From Pardosa pseudoannulata (Eukaryota; Arthropoda; Arachnida; Araneae; Lycosidae), in NCBI GenBank assembly GCA_032207245.1, contig CM063509.1, forward strand, positions 8,965,937-9,029,936: 64,000 bases of DNA. Reading direction: 5' to 3'. Position numbers and translations under genes: made by a program. This document shows positions 53,530-63,739 of this stretch, one piece after another. Below the pieces are notes generated by a model. The model worked only from the letters and a program-made list of their open reading frames with translations, had not been told where the DNA came from and did not search any database. Numbering within the stretch: the first letter of the stretch is position 1; each line of letters opens with the position of its first letter.

Positions 53530-54147
53530 CCTTAGAGTGTGGTTTATGGGTTGCATCCTCACACTAGGCCACTAAATAACAGGCGCCTGGAACCTGGTAT
53601 TCCACTCAACTTAAGATTGGCTGGTAAGTACATTGGCAACGATTTCTAAAATTGGCGAAATATCTTGGCGTTGATTTCTTATCCATTGATTTTAATTGGC
53701 TGCTTATTTATTTATTTCTCTTTACTTATCCATTATTTATTCCTTTATTTAGAAGAATTTGGACCGTACAAAGAATGGAAATCTAAAAGTTCTAATTGTA
53801 AATATTGCAGCTCTGTGTTTTATTAGAAAAGTATTTAACAAAGCATGTAAAAGTTTCTCTTATCGGTAAACTATTATTAAATATTTGTAACTTAACTTTA
53901 ATTAAATATCAGTAAGCCTTTCATTAAGTATGTACTCACCCCCTCCCTTAGAAAAAAAATTATATATGTTGCGCCTTCGGATTGGCTGTAGAAATTCCCG
54001 CTCTCAGATGAATCACCTTCCTACAAAATGACGTAAACATTGTCCGGACCAATCGTAGATGAGAGGAAAGAGGTTGCCAGCATGGGTACATTATCAAAAT
54101 AATTATCGCCCAAAAAAGTCGCCAACGTGACAACCTAGGAAAGCGGC

Positions 54148-54555
54148 TGTGAGATCCACTTTATAAATCTAGATTTATTTTGATGAGTATATTTATTTGT
54201 ACATTGTGGCAACAAGCTAGTTCTCTTCTTTAAGTTTTGTTAACAGTTTTTTGATGGCAGTGTTTTGAAAAAGAGGCATCTTGTGATGTCTATGTAACTT
54301 ATGAAAATGGGCTTAGTTTGCCCGAAAGTTGGTGATATCTGTTCTTTTATCTTTATTTGTTTTATATTGAATTGTGCTGTCTAAAGAATAAATATTTTAA
54401 AAGACATTCTCAAGTTTTGTTTTCAAAGTCCTGTTTAGAGACGAATCTTTTGGAATCATCAAGATAGAGATCCCGTTATGAACCTGGAAAATTACAGGTA
54501 AGAGATTTTTTACTCTTACAATTTGATATCTGTTTTTGGAAGTAGAATCCCAAAA
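54148..54555 (+). repeat. BEL/Pao 5' LTR (408 bp)
   Basis: Starts TGTGAGATCCAC and ends AATCCCAAAA. The same 408 bp recur at 58857-59264 with one difference found by eye, at about 54507 (T versus A). AATAAA lies at about 54387. Preceded by target site GCGGC (54143-54147). Confidence 0.95.
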
Positions 54556-54650
54556 TCTGGCATCCCTGCCGGGATCTGAAAAAATTGAAAACTTGAGAAA
54601 AAAAAATCTGGCATCCCTGCCGGGATCTGAAAAAATTGAAAACTTGAGAA
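54556..54650 (+). promoter_or_regulatory. Duplicated leader with candidate primer-binding site
   Basis: TGGCATCCCTGCCGGGAT starts 2 nt after the LTR (54558), in the expected place of a tRNA primer-binding site. The whole leader unit (51-bp period) is repeated, with a second TGGCATCC at 54609. The primer tRNA was not identified. Confidence 0.6.
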
Positions 54651-54685
54651 TTAGAATTTATGATATCTGATTAGATTATTATAAT

Positions 54686-56128
54686 ATGGATGTAGAGAGC
54701 ATTAAAAAGTTGAGAACTCCTACTAGGAGTAATTTTACTAAAGCTCTGAATAAGGCAATGGAAGCTTTAGAAAAGAAAGATGAGGACACTGATTCTTTGG
54801 CGTCACAGATTGTTCTTTTAGAACAAAAGTTTAAAGAATTAAAAGAATTAGATACGAAGGTTTTAAATATACTTCAAAACGATACTACATGCACTCAGGA
54901 AAATTTTAATGCAGAATATGAAGCAATTATTGCTTATGAGGATAGATTTTTAGAAACCAAAACTAGATTACAGAGGCGTTTGAATAATTTGGAAAAACCG
55001 AAAACCGAAGTAACTGTAATTAAAGATTCTTCCGAAAATGTAAATCGAAAATTCAGACTTCCGGAACTGGAATTAAAGCAATTTGATGGGAATATTAAAG
55101 AATGGCTGCAATGGTGGGGTCAGTTTAAAAAGATACACGAAAGTCCAGATATCGCAGAAGACGATAAGTTTCAATATCTTATTCAATCAACACTTAGAAA
55201 TTCTCCTGCCAGACAGTTAGTTGAATCCTTTCCTCCGTCTGGAAAAAATTATGATGATGCTGTCAAATGTTTGAAACAGCGATTCGGAAGAGATGATTTA
55301 TTAATCGAGGTTACTATAAGAGAGCTACTTTCAATTGTAATAAATAATGCAAATCCTCAAGGTCATAAATATTCTCTTGCTAAGCTTTATGATAATTTAG
55401 AAGGGCATCTGCGGTCTTTAAAATCATTAGGAGTTGCAAACGATAATTTTTCTTCAATATTACTCTTCCCTCTTATTGAATCATGTTTACCCAGGGATTT
55501 GATGAAAATTTATGAGCGAAATCACACTGAAATAATCGCATCAGAAACTACCGGAAATGCTAGATTGACTCATCTCTTAAATTTTCTTAAAAAGGAAATA
55601 GAATCAGAACAAAAACTAAACATTGCTCGTTCATTCGGAATAGATAGTAATAACAAAAAAATGATAACTCATTATTCTCGAGAAAAGGATAAACCAGCTG
55701 CCGCAGACTTATTCAATAGTTCAAAGTGGAATACAGATCCTAACGAACTAAAAAATAAAGCATGTATTTTTTGCGATAAATCGCATATGACTCAAGATTG
55801 TAGATCAGCAAAAAATTTAACGTACGAAAGGAAAAAGGAAATTCTTTTAAACCGCGGAATATGTTTTCGGTGTTTAAATTCTACAAATAAATCAAAACAC
55901 CTTGCGCGTTTTTGTAAAACGAAAGTTAATTGTTCGAAATGCAATGGACAGCATTTTGCTATAATGTGTAAAATGAATGATGAATATCCGGATAATAAAA
56001 ATAAAGAAAAGAAGTCGGAAGAAGTAGTTGTTACGGAGAGTTTGACTAATAAAACATGCATGCAACAAGTTTATTTACAAACATTAGTAGTTCAAATTCG
56101 GGGGAAAAATAATTCGTGTTCTCATTGA
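54686..56128 (+). CDS. gag: BEL/Pao gag protein
   Basis: 480 aa. It forms the nucleocapsid of the retrotransposon particle. Residues about 20-105 are predicted coiled coil. Residues about 123-300 (FRLPELELKQFDGNIKEW onward) are the DUF1759 gag-like domain of BEL/Pao elements. Cys/His clusters follow: CIFCDKSHMTQDC from residue 360 and CFRCLNSTNKSKH plus CSKCNGQHFAIMC from residue 393. ATG at 54686 is the first in frame after the leader. The stop at 56126-56128 comes just after the frame has crossed into the protease coding region, which is in another frame, so gag and pol are not continuous here. Confidence 0.93.
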   Translation: MDVESIKKLRTPTRSNFTKALNKAMEALEKKDEDTDSLASQIVLLEQKFKELKELDTKVLNILQNDTTCTQENFNAEYEAIIAYEDRFLETKTRLQRRLNNLEKPKTEVTVIKDSSENVNRKFRLPELELKQFDGNIKEWLQWWGQFKKIHESPDIAEDDKFQYLIQSTLRNSPARQLVESFPPSGKNYDDAVKCLKQRFGRDDLLIEVTIRELLSIVINNANPQGHKYSLAKLYDNLEGHLRSLKSLGVANDNFSSILLFPLIESCLPRDLMKIYERNHTEIIASETTGNARLTHLLNFLKKEIESEQKLNIARSFGIDSNNKKMITHYSREKDKPAAADLFNSSKWNTDPNELKNKACIFCDKSHMTQDCRSAKNLTYERKKEILLNRGICFRCLNSTNKSKHLARFCKTKVNCSKCNGQHFAIMCKMNDEYPDNKNKEKKSEEVVVTESLTNKTCMQQVYLQTLVVQIRGKNNSCSH

Positions 56129-58811
56129 TACTGGATCACCACGGTCTTATATTTCGAAATATGCTGCAACCTTTATGAAGTATGAGGTCATAAATGAAGA
56201 ATCTATTTTGCATTCTTTATTTGGAGGTGTTGAGAAATTAGAAAACCATAAAAAATATTTGGTTCATTTAAGTAATGTCGATAATGGATATCATTGTAAT
56301 TTTGAAGTTTTGGATCAAGAAATCATTTGTTCTAATATTTCTAGAGTAAACTTATCTGCCTATACTAAGGAACTTAAATGTAATAATGTATTTTTAACTG
56401 ATGTTGTGCATGCATATAATGATCAATTGTTGTATCAATATTCACCCCTAGAGATTCATTTATTAATCGGGGCAGATGTTGCTGGTAAACTGCTCAATGG
56501 GGAAATAAAGAAACTTAGTTCAGGATTGGTATGTGTAGGAACTAAATTAGGCTGGACTCTTATGGGAAAAACAAAAGAAGTAGAAAAAAATGACAGTACA
56601 AATACAGTTCTATCCTGTCATGTGAATGATTCAACTATCTTAGATTTATGGAGATTAGACACACTTGGTATTAGTGATCCTAGTGAAAGGAAAACCAGGG
56701 AAGAATTAGAGCATTCGGCAAAAGAGCATTTTCTCCGAACTGTGACCAGAAATTCAGAAGGGAGATATCAAGTACGTCTACCTTGGGTTGAGGGTCATCC
56801 CCCCTTAACAAATTGTAAGGACATTTCTGAAAAGAGACTTGCAAATTGTATCAAATCCTTAAAAGGATTAGGAAAAATTGACGAGTACGAAACCATTTTT
56901 AAGGAATGGTTGGATCAGGGTATTATTGAGGAAGTAAGCAGTTTGGAACCAGAGCACTACTTACCTCACCGCCCTGTATTCAAAGAAAACTCCACTACAA
57001 AAATTAGGCCTGTTTTTGATGGTTCTGCCAGAAACAAGAATTCCCCTTCAATTAATGATTGCTTAGAAAAGGGGCCCAATTTGGTTGAGCTGATTCCTTC
57101 TGTTTTAAACAGATTTAGAATAGGAAAATACGGAGTTACCGCCGACATAGAAAAAGCATTTTTGCAAATTGAACTCCATGAACAAGACAGACCCTTTTTA
57201 AAGTTTTTGTGGTGGAAAGATGGGCAAAAGGAGCAGTTAAGAATTTTTCAGCATAGAAGGGTTGTTTTTGGGATAACATCCAGCCCTTTCTTACTGGGAG
57301 CTACTCTTGAATTTCATTTGAATAGTGTTCCTCTTGAATACCAAGAAACGGCCAAAAAACTTTTGAAGTCCTTTTATGTGGACAACTGCGTCCACAGCGT
57401 GGATAATGAAAAAGAGCTGGTGAAGTTTATTCATGAATCACAAGAAATCCTTAGTCCGGCAAAATTTAATTTACGAGGGTGGGAGCATACCCCTTTTGAG
57501 AACAATAAATCTGACCTAACATTGACAAAAACAGTCCCTGTCTTAGGATTAAAATGGGAAACTAAAAATGATGTTCTATCTGTTGATTTACGAGACATAG
57601 ATCCCATTGAAGAAGATCAACCCATAACTAAACGGATTATTTTGTCAATTGTTCACAAAATCTTTGACCCTATTGGATTTACCTGTCCAGTAACATTAAT
57701 ACCAAAATTAATGCTGCAAGAATGTTGGAAATTGAAACTGTCCTGGGATGCTAGTTTACCATCTGGGATGGCCAAAAAATTTGTCGAATGGAAAAATCAG
57801 CTGAAATTGTTAAGTGATATTTCTATCCCTAGATGTCTAGATAAAAATGATGGTGATAGGAAGATATCATTGCACATATTCTGTGATGCGTCAGAAAAAG
57901 CCTATGCTACGTGTATTTTTTTGAGAAGTGAAGGCCACCCTTCAACTGATTGCCAGTTAATACAAGCTAGAGCAAGAGTCGCCCCTTTGAAATCTATATC
58001 AGTATCTAGACTAGAACTTTTAGCTTGTAGTATAGGAGCAAGACTGTGTCAATCCGTGAAAACTAGTTTAGGAATGGAGCAAGTTGCTACACGGTATTGG
58101 TCTGATTCCAGTAATGCTCTATACTGGATCAAGAAGAACGAAAACTGGGCCACTTTTGTGTTTAATCGTGTTAAAGAAATTCGTCTTCTGAGTGACCCAG
58201 AAGATTGGTATCACATATCCGGCCATCAGAATCCTGCCGATTTACCCTCACGGGGTTGTAGCATTGAAAATTTGGCTAGGTCTAATTGGTGGTTAGAACC
58301 TCATTGGTTGAAAAACCTACAGGATAATTGGCCTAAATCCAATATTTTTCCCGATGAAGAAATTGTAAATGCTGAAAAAAGGAAAACAGTTGTTAGCGTC
58401 ACAAATACAGAAGGGGAAGACAAAATCTATGATATTTTCTCCTCTTTCCATAAACTTCTTACGGTCGTATCCTGGATTTATAGATTTGTAAATAATTGCA
58501 AGGTGAAGAAGAATTTTAGAAAATCAGGACGCATAACTTTGGAAGAAAGAAATCAATCAGAAGTATCATTGTTGAAGTTAGTACAGCGAGAATCTTTCAC
58601 AGGATCAAGCGACAAACGTCTTCAAAAACTGCAAATTCTTGAGGATGAAAACGGGCTTTTCCGAATTAAGACTAGACTTTCATTGAAGGACGATTTGAAA
58701 AACTTCAAATTTCTTAAGTGTTCCGACGACAACTCCATCGACAACACAGTTGTTCCAAATAAGACAAGACTAGGACGGACTATTAAAATTCCCGAAAGGT
58801 TGGATCTCTAA
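56091..58811 (+). CDS. pol: BEL/Pao pol: protease, reverse transcriptase, RNase H; integrase missing
   Basis: The frame is open from 56091. The first ATG is at 56175 (878 aa from there), but the aspartic protease motif LIDTGSPRSYI lies upstream of it (about 56121-56153), so translation must come from gag by a frame change. Counting from the ATG: reverse transcriptase from about residue 255 (YLPHRPVF, KIRPVFDGSA) to the active-site box YVDN at 401-404, where most relatives have YVDD. RNase H at about residues 565-700 (FCDASEKAYA, RLELLAC, SDSSNALYWI, ISGHQNPADLPSRG). After ENGLFRIKTRLSL (about residue 825), where a zinc-binding H2C2 region and integrase core normally follow, the sequence goes directly to a short tail ending KIPERLDL, the usual C-terminus. 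This fits an in-frame deletion of integrase. Confidence 0.93.
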   Translation, partial: FKFGGKIIRVLIDTGSPRSYISKYAATFMKYEVINEESILHSLFGGVEKLENHKKYLVHLSNVDNGYHCNFEVLDQEIICSNISRVNLSAYTKELKCNNVFLTDVVHAYNDQLLYQYSPLEIHLLIGADVAGKLLNGEIKKLSSGLVCVGTKLGWTLMGKTKEVEKNDSTNTVLSCHVNDSTILDLWRLDTLGISDPSERKTREELEHSAKEHFLRTVTRNSEGRYQVRLPWVEGHPPLTNCKDISEKRLANCIKSLKGLGKIDEYETIFKEWLDQGIIEEVSSLEPEHYLPHRPVFKENSTTKIRPVFDGSARNKNSPSINDCLEKGPNLVELIPSVLNRFRIGKYGVTADIEKAFLQIELHEQDRPFLKFLWWKDGQKEQLRIFQHRRVVFGITSSPFLLGATLEFHLNSVPLEYQETAKKLLKSFYVDNCVHSVDNEKELVKFIHESQEILSPAKFNLRGWEHTPFENNKSDLTLTKTVPVLGLKWETKNDVLSVDLRDIDPIEEDQPITKRIILSIVHKIFDPIGFTCPVTLIPKLMLQECWKLKLSWDASLPSGMAKKFVEWKNQLKLLSDISIPRCLDKNDGDRKISLHIFCDASEKAYATCIFLRSEGHPSTDCQLIQARARVAPLKSISVSRLELLACSIGARLCQSVKTSLGMEQVATRYWSDSSNALYWIKKNENWATFVFNRVKEIRLLSDPEDWYHISGHQNPADLPSRGCSIENLARSNWWLEPHWLKNLQDNWPKSNIFPDEEIVNAEKRKTVVSVTNTEGEDKIYDIFSSFHKLLTVVSWIYRFVNNCKVKKNFRKSGRITLEERNQSEVSLLKLVQRESFTGSSDKRLQKLQILEDENGLFRIKTRLSLKDDLKNFKFLKCSDDNSIDNTVVPNKTRLGRTIKIPERLDL

Positions 58812-58844
58812 TATAGTTGTTGAGATGTGGGACTTCCACACCTC

Positions 58845-58856
58845 AAGGTGGGAGTA
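58845..58856 (+). promoter_or_regulatory. Polypurine tract
   Basis: AAGGTGGGAGTA directly before the 3' LTR, the expected plus-strand priming position. Confidence 0.7.
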
Positions 58857-59264
58857 TGTGAGATCCACTTTATAAATCTAGATTTATTTTGATGAGTATA
58901 TTTATTTGTACATTGTGGCAACAAGCTAGTTCTCTTCTTTAAGTTTTGTTAACAGTTTTTTGATGGCAGTGTTTTGAAAAAGAGGCATCTTGTGATGTCT
59001 ATGTAACTTATGAAAATGGGCTTAGTTTGCCCGAAAGTTGGTGATATCTGTTCTTTTATCTTTATTTGTTTTATATTGAATTGTGCTGTCTAAAGAATAA
59101 ATATTTTAAAAGACATTCTCAAGTTTTGTTTTCAAAGTCCTGTTTAGAGACGAATCTTTTGGAATCATCAAGATAGAGATCCCGTTATGAACCTGGAAAA
59201 TTACAGGTAAGAGATATTTTACTCTTACAATTTGATATCTGTTTTTGGAAGTAGAATCCCAAAA
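58857..59264 (+). repeat. BEL/Pao 3' LTR (408 bp)
   Basis: Same length and sequence as the 5' LTR apart from one base near 59216. Followed by target site GCGGC. Confidence 0.95.
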
Positions 59265-59854
59265 GCGGCAATAAAACTACACTATCCCCAATTATATAAT
59301 ATTTTTATGATCCTGTCTCTTTCTGATTGTGGAAATAATATACAAATTCACAGAAAGCATCGCTAAGATATTTCACCAATTTTAGAAATCGCTGCCAATG
59401 TACTTAGCCAATCACAGGCCGAGTGGAATACCAGGTTCCAGGCGCTTGTCACTAAATAAGCTGAGCTCGTGAATTTGTCCATAGGATCACTAGACCTTAG
59501 ACATCACAGTTGATCAACAGACCTAACCAATCAGATTCATTTCGGTTTTGAAGACATCCTAGTAACCCTAGAATGGCTTACAGTTTGGCTTCATTTTTCT
59601 ATGCATTTGATGATTCAAAACTTCGTCTTAACGTAATTATTGGATTAAAGGGAGCATCTTTGAAAGTAGCCCATTTTGTCTCTGTTTTTCTAAATGTAGA
59701 TCATGAAATAGATTATAATGGTTCGTTTGTTTTTAACGTATTTGGTCTTTCATCAACATGCTTATTGTAGGGACTTGTGTAAGGACCCCCCCCCTTACTT
59801 TTGTCAAATTGAGTATTGAAGTATTTATACAGTTTAGTTAATTTTTATTATCTG

Positions 59855-60797
59855 TTAAGGTATACGTCTACGTTCAGAAAACTTTTTTCTTTACACGTAG
59901 AAACTAAATCATGTTTTTACATTTTTAGATTTATTTTTTATATTATCATAGAGAATTGCACTTTAAAAATTTATTCCTGGAGATTTTTTATAAAATTTCT
60001 AATATATGAAGAAAATTTAGTTAAAAAATCGGGTTTTTTCAAAAGGTCTAATTTTTTTAATAAATTATTTCAATTTTTTTTTGAAGCAACCCATTTCTTA
60101 TACACTGGACTAGTGAATCACCTAAAATCTTTGCTTAATTTACATTTGGTAAAAAATGTTGGTCTTTCAAAATCACACACATTGAATTTTTAACGAATTT
60201 TTATTACCTTTATATCTAACTAAGACTGTAACATTATTAAAAATTATCCAAATGTAAAGCTTTTAGGTCATTCACTAGTAAATACTATCAAAAACATTCA
60301 TAATAATTTTCAACAAAATATTTTAAGAACTTTTTGAGAAATCACGTTTTAAGTTTCAACATTTTATTAAAAATACCGTCCTGAGAAAATCGCATTTGAA
60401 GTTTATGAAAGCAACTTGTTAAAGTTTTATTAAAAAATTAAAATACATGTTTAAAATTCCCCACACTTTCTTGCTTCAAAACTATCTAATTTCCAAGTTG
60501 CTAATTATTAAAAATACTAGAGAAATGTTTAACTAATCTTCATGAAAATTTAAAAAGTTTTGTCCAAAAAATGCTCTTTAAAAGGCTTTAAATTCACAAC
60601 TTCCGGTTCCGAAATCGCTACTTCCGTTTTGTTTTGACGGCTGTCACTGAAGGTTAAACAGCTGTAACTTTTCTTTAAAATGCCGTAGAGACAAAACAAA
60701 AACAGATTTAGAAGCCTAAAAGTTGAAATTTTACAATAGAGAAATTAAAAAAAAAAAATATGATTTTTAGCAAAAAATGACGTTTTTGATACCTTAA
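59855..60797. mobile_element. TTAA family of about 943 bp, copy 3
   Basis: TTAAGGTATACGTCTACGTT at the left. The right end keeps GATACCTTAA but has lost about 10 bp of the inverted terminus (AACGTAGACG). Otherwise collinear with the other two copies. Confidence 0.82.
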
Positions 60798-61175
60798 GTA
60801 AAAATAATTTTGTGCTGTCTTGTCATTCTGAGTGAGGTCTGAATTTGACTTACATCGGCCCTTACTTTAATTTACATTAATTAAAAACATTTCAAACATT
60901 AGAAACAAATTTTCATCAATTTTTTAGTGATATAGTACAAAGACTGAGAAATGCTGTTTCCTACAAATAGGCTTTATGAAGCAAACTTGAACTTCCTCCA
61001 GTATCTTGTAAAAATTTAAGATAATCAAGCATTTCAATATATTTAATAAATATCTACTGTGCACAGACATGTAAATTACATTGCATGAAAACCTTTCCTA
61101 GTAAATAAATTAATTTTGAGTTGATTTTTACCTTTTTAAAGCGTAAAAAGTACTTAAACAGATTTATAAATAATC
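60798..61175. other. Intergenic DNA, no gene seen
   Basis: AT-rich spacer between two elements. Confidence 0.6.
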
Positions 61176-62311
61176 CAGTGTCGTGCGGTAGGTGTTCAAG
61201 CAGGGTGTGCAGAGAGCAACAACAACAATAATAATAAAACCATAAAAATGTACATTAAACACTTCTTTAACGTTTATTATTCATTTGTACACAAAATCCA
61301 TACGTCTATCCGTATTACTAATAAAATAACGAAAAGCTTATACTTCCCCGAAAAACTTATATTTTCAGCAAACGTAGCACCACACGGCCCCCGCCGCTGC
61401 GGTGCCTCATCGGGATACTCATGGGTGCCGACAAACCGAAAGTCTAGTCCACGTGCAGAGGATTTCGCTGCACGCTGGCGCAATAAAACGAACTGTTTCT
61501 CGCTCGGTCGGTGGATTAAATTATATTTATTAATTGTTTATGACATTTGGAAATCATATCTTCCGCGAAAAGCATCTTCACAATTTTTAAAAACAAAACC
61601 AGGGATAGGGTGTTAGAGATATAACTTATATACTGTATGTAAAACACAATGAATGGTAAAATTTGGACTGTTCTATTAGAATTCGTTTCTTTTTTGTCTA
61701 ACAAAACAAAATTGTTTTTCAGCGAATTATTTCTATAATACATCACCGAAATTATTTGACGACACTGAAACATTTCCCTTTATATTGATGAAATACTTCT
61801 TTTATATTTCCATGAAAACAAAATCTTACAATATATAAATTTAAACATTAACCGTCTGCAAAATCGTAAGACCAGTTAATCAGTTAAAAAACTAAAATCG
61901 CTTCAGCACATAAATCCCCGCTCTAGTACAACGCTTAATAACCCGTACCTTCGGAAGATTCTGAATGCCAAGTGCAGGAAAAATAGCTGCACTTGCTTCA
62001 GTGCTATAGTATGCTGTGCTTCTCCAGTAGCGCATATATATAAATCGTGATTTTCTATTAGAGCGCAGTGCGTACACATAAAAATTTCTCATGTTGGTTT
62101 GCTTTTGAACGCGCTACGTGGTGCAGCACCTAGTACCGCACGCACTGCTAGAATCCAAGCAAGCAAATCAACATATTTTAATATATTATAAATAATATTT
62201 ATTATAATACCATATAAAGATAGGTAGACAGAGGTGCAGAAAATTATTGTCCCTCATAATTTTGCTAGGGTGTGCAGTGCACACCCTGCACATATGGACC
62301 GCACGCCACTG
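61176..62311. mobile_element. hAT-type MITE (CAGTGGCGTGCGG termini)
   Basis: Left CAGTGTCGTGCGGTAGG and right CCGCACGCCACTG are inverted. Both ends also carry GGGTGTGCAG-type motifs. Flanking 8 bp AAATAATC (61168-61175) and AAATTATC (62312-62319) match at 7 of 8. The internal GC-richer part (61375-61505) gives open frames on both strands (61248-61616, 61277-61483) that I do not recognise. Confidence 0.82.
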
Positions 62312-62928
62312 AAATTATCATAGTATTCAATCAGTTAATTACAGCATCTTGCATGTGAATTTTAATATTTTCATACATGGAAGTATAAGTAACGGACATT
62401 TTTAAAAATGTTTTAAAAATCAGTAACAATCGTTAAGAATTTGACAATTTATTTGTGATTAGGGATGTAAATTATACACAAAATAAATGAAGCGGTTTTA
62501 CTTATACAGTCAGTACCGGCTATATGGTCAGTTTTCTAAAGCCCCGTCTAACTTAATAGGAAAGATGTGTTAAAGTGCAACGCTTATACAGTCATTTTCT
62601 TTTTCTTGTTACCGGTCAAGTTCGTGCGACATTGGAGAGGACCTGAATTCAAGCCTTTATTTCCCTCCCTTTCCCTCTTTCTTGTTTGTGTAGACATCAC
62701 CTCTCTCACTTCTCTTGCCCCCTGACAAGAGGAGGACATCAGTCTGTTTATGGGTTGAAGTTGTCTCTCCCTGCTTAAATTGAAATGGAGACGAAACAAG
62801 TAAAGGAAAATTTGCATTTGGATCACACGTCACGAATAAGAACGTTCATTTTTTAATTAAGGCTTAGAAAAGAAAGAATTGGTCATTTGCTGCCAAAAAT
62901 GAATTGATTGAAAGTTTTAAAAAATCTA
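62312..62928. other. Intergenic DNA, no gene seen
   Basis: Mixed-composition sequence with a CT-rich part near 62660-62710. Not assigned. Confidence 0.5.
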
Positions 62929-63722
62929 CATGGTTTCCGCGCACCTGGAAAGTCGGGAAAAATCATGGATTTAGACAATGGATTAATTTTGTCTTGGAAA
63001 GTCTTGATTTTTCAAGTAAAATGAGTAAAAGTCATGGAAAGTCATGGATCCGCTAAACTACCGATTTAAAAAAAATGCATTGAATTGTTTAATTCTATTT
63101 TTAATTGTCATTTGGCTGAAGTTACTGAGTTTGGTATTTATGCATTATCCTATTGACCCTATTGCCAAGTAAAATTTGTTGTTCCCCAAGGAAACTCGAA
63201 GCAAGAAAGCTTAATGGGTGGGTAAATGTATATTATTCTGGTTTTTTCTTAAATTGTAGATTAAAATGTTATTAATATAATAATAATTATTTTTTAATAA
63301 AAATTAGTTAAGATTTTTGCACAAAATATAAGTTTATCTCTAGGGATATTGTATATAAACATTATAGGGTTATATTTGGCTATTATTCGTGGTCACCCGG
63401 ATAATACCAAAGTACCCTGAATTCAAATTGGAAACATTTTGATTGAAAAATGGCTATATGATTAAACTTAGGTATGTAGATACAACAATTTATTTTTATG
63501 TATGCGAGTTTATTAACACTTATAAAGTAAGTTTATAGTTTTTTTATGATAAAATTCCTGTCATTTCTCTAAAGGCATATATTTTATTTGTATGTACATC
63601 AGAAGTTTTATTCATATATACTTTAACGAAAGCTTTTTAAAGTCATGGAAAATGATCCGCTAAGTCGGGGAAAGTCATGAATAGTCATGGATTTGAAAAA
63701 TTTTATTTTGGCAGATACCATG
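62929..63722. mobile_element. CATGGT-family MITE, copy 2
   Basis: Left CATGGTTTCCGCGCACCTGG, right GGCAGATACCATG, with a perfect 6-bp duplication AATCTA (62923-62928, 63723-63728). Collinear with 51649-52391. Confidence 0.88.
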
Positions 63723-63739
63723 AATCTAATCTTTTAAAG

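Larger units (their letters stand above)
54148..59264 (+). mobile_element. BEL/Pao LTR retrotransposon, integrase-deleted
   Basis: A 5.1-kb element with two 408-bp LTRs, gag, and a pol with protease, reverse transcriptase and RNase H but no recognisable integrase. Perfect 5-bp target duplication GCGGC (54143-54147, 59265-59269). Family members usually exceed 6 kb. Inserted in a Mutator-like MITE. Confidence 0.95.
53579..59449. mobile_element. Mutator-like foldback MITE, split by the BEL/Pao insertion
   Basis: Inverted ends of about 100 bp: the left starts ACAGGCGCCTGGAACCTGGT, and the complement of the right starts ACAAGCGCCTGGAACCTGGT. Flanked by a perfect 9-bp direct repeat CACTAAATA (53570-53578, 59450-59458). 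A 9-bp duplication with long inverted ends points to the Mutator superfamily. Without the insert (54148-59264 plus one GCGGC) it is about 750 bp and encodes nothing. Confidence 0.82.

Noticed and set aside
61248..61616. 122-codon open frame with GC-richer sequence
   Set aside because: It lies entirely inside a hAT-type MITE, has no recognisable domain, and is overlapped by an antisense frame of similar quality.
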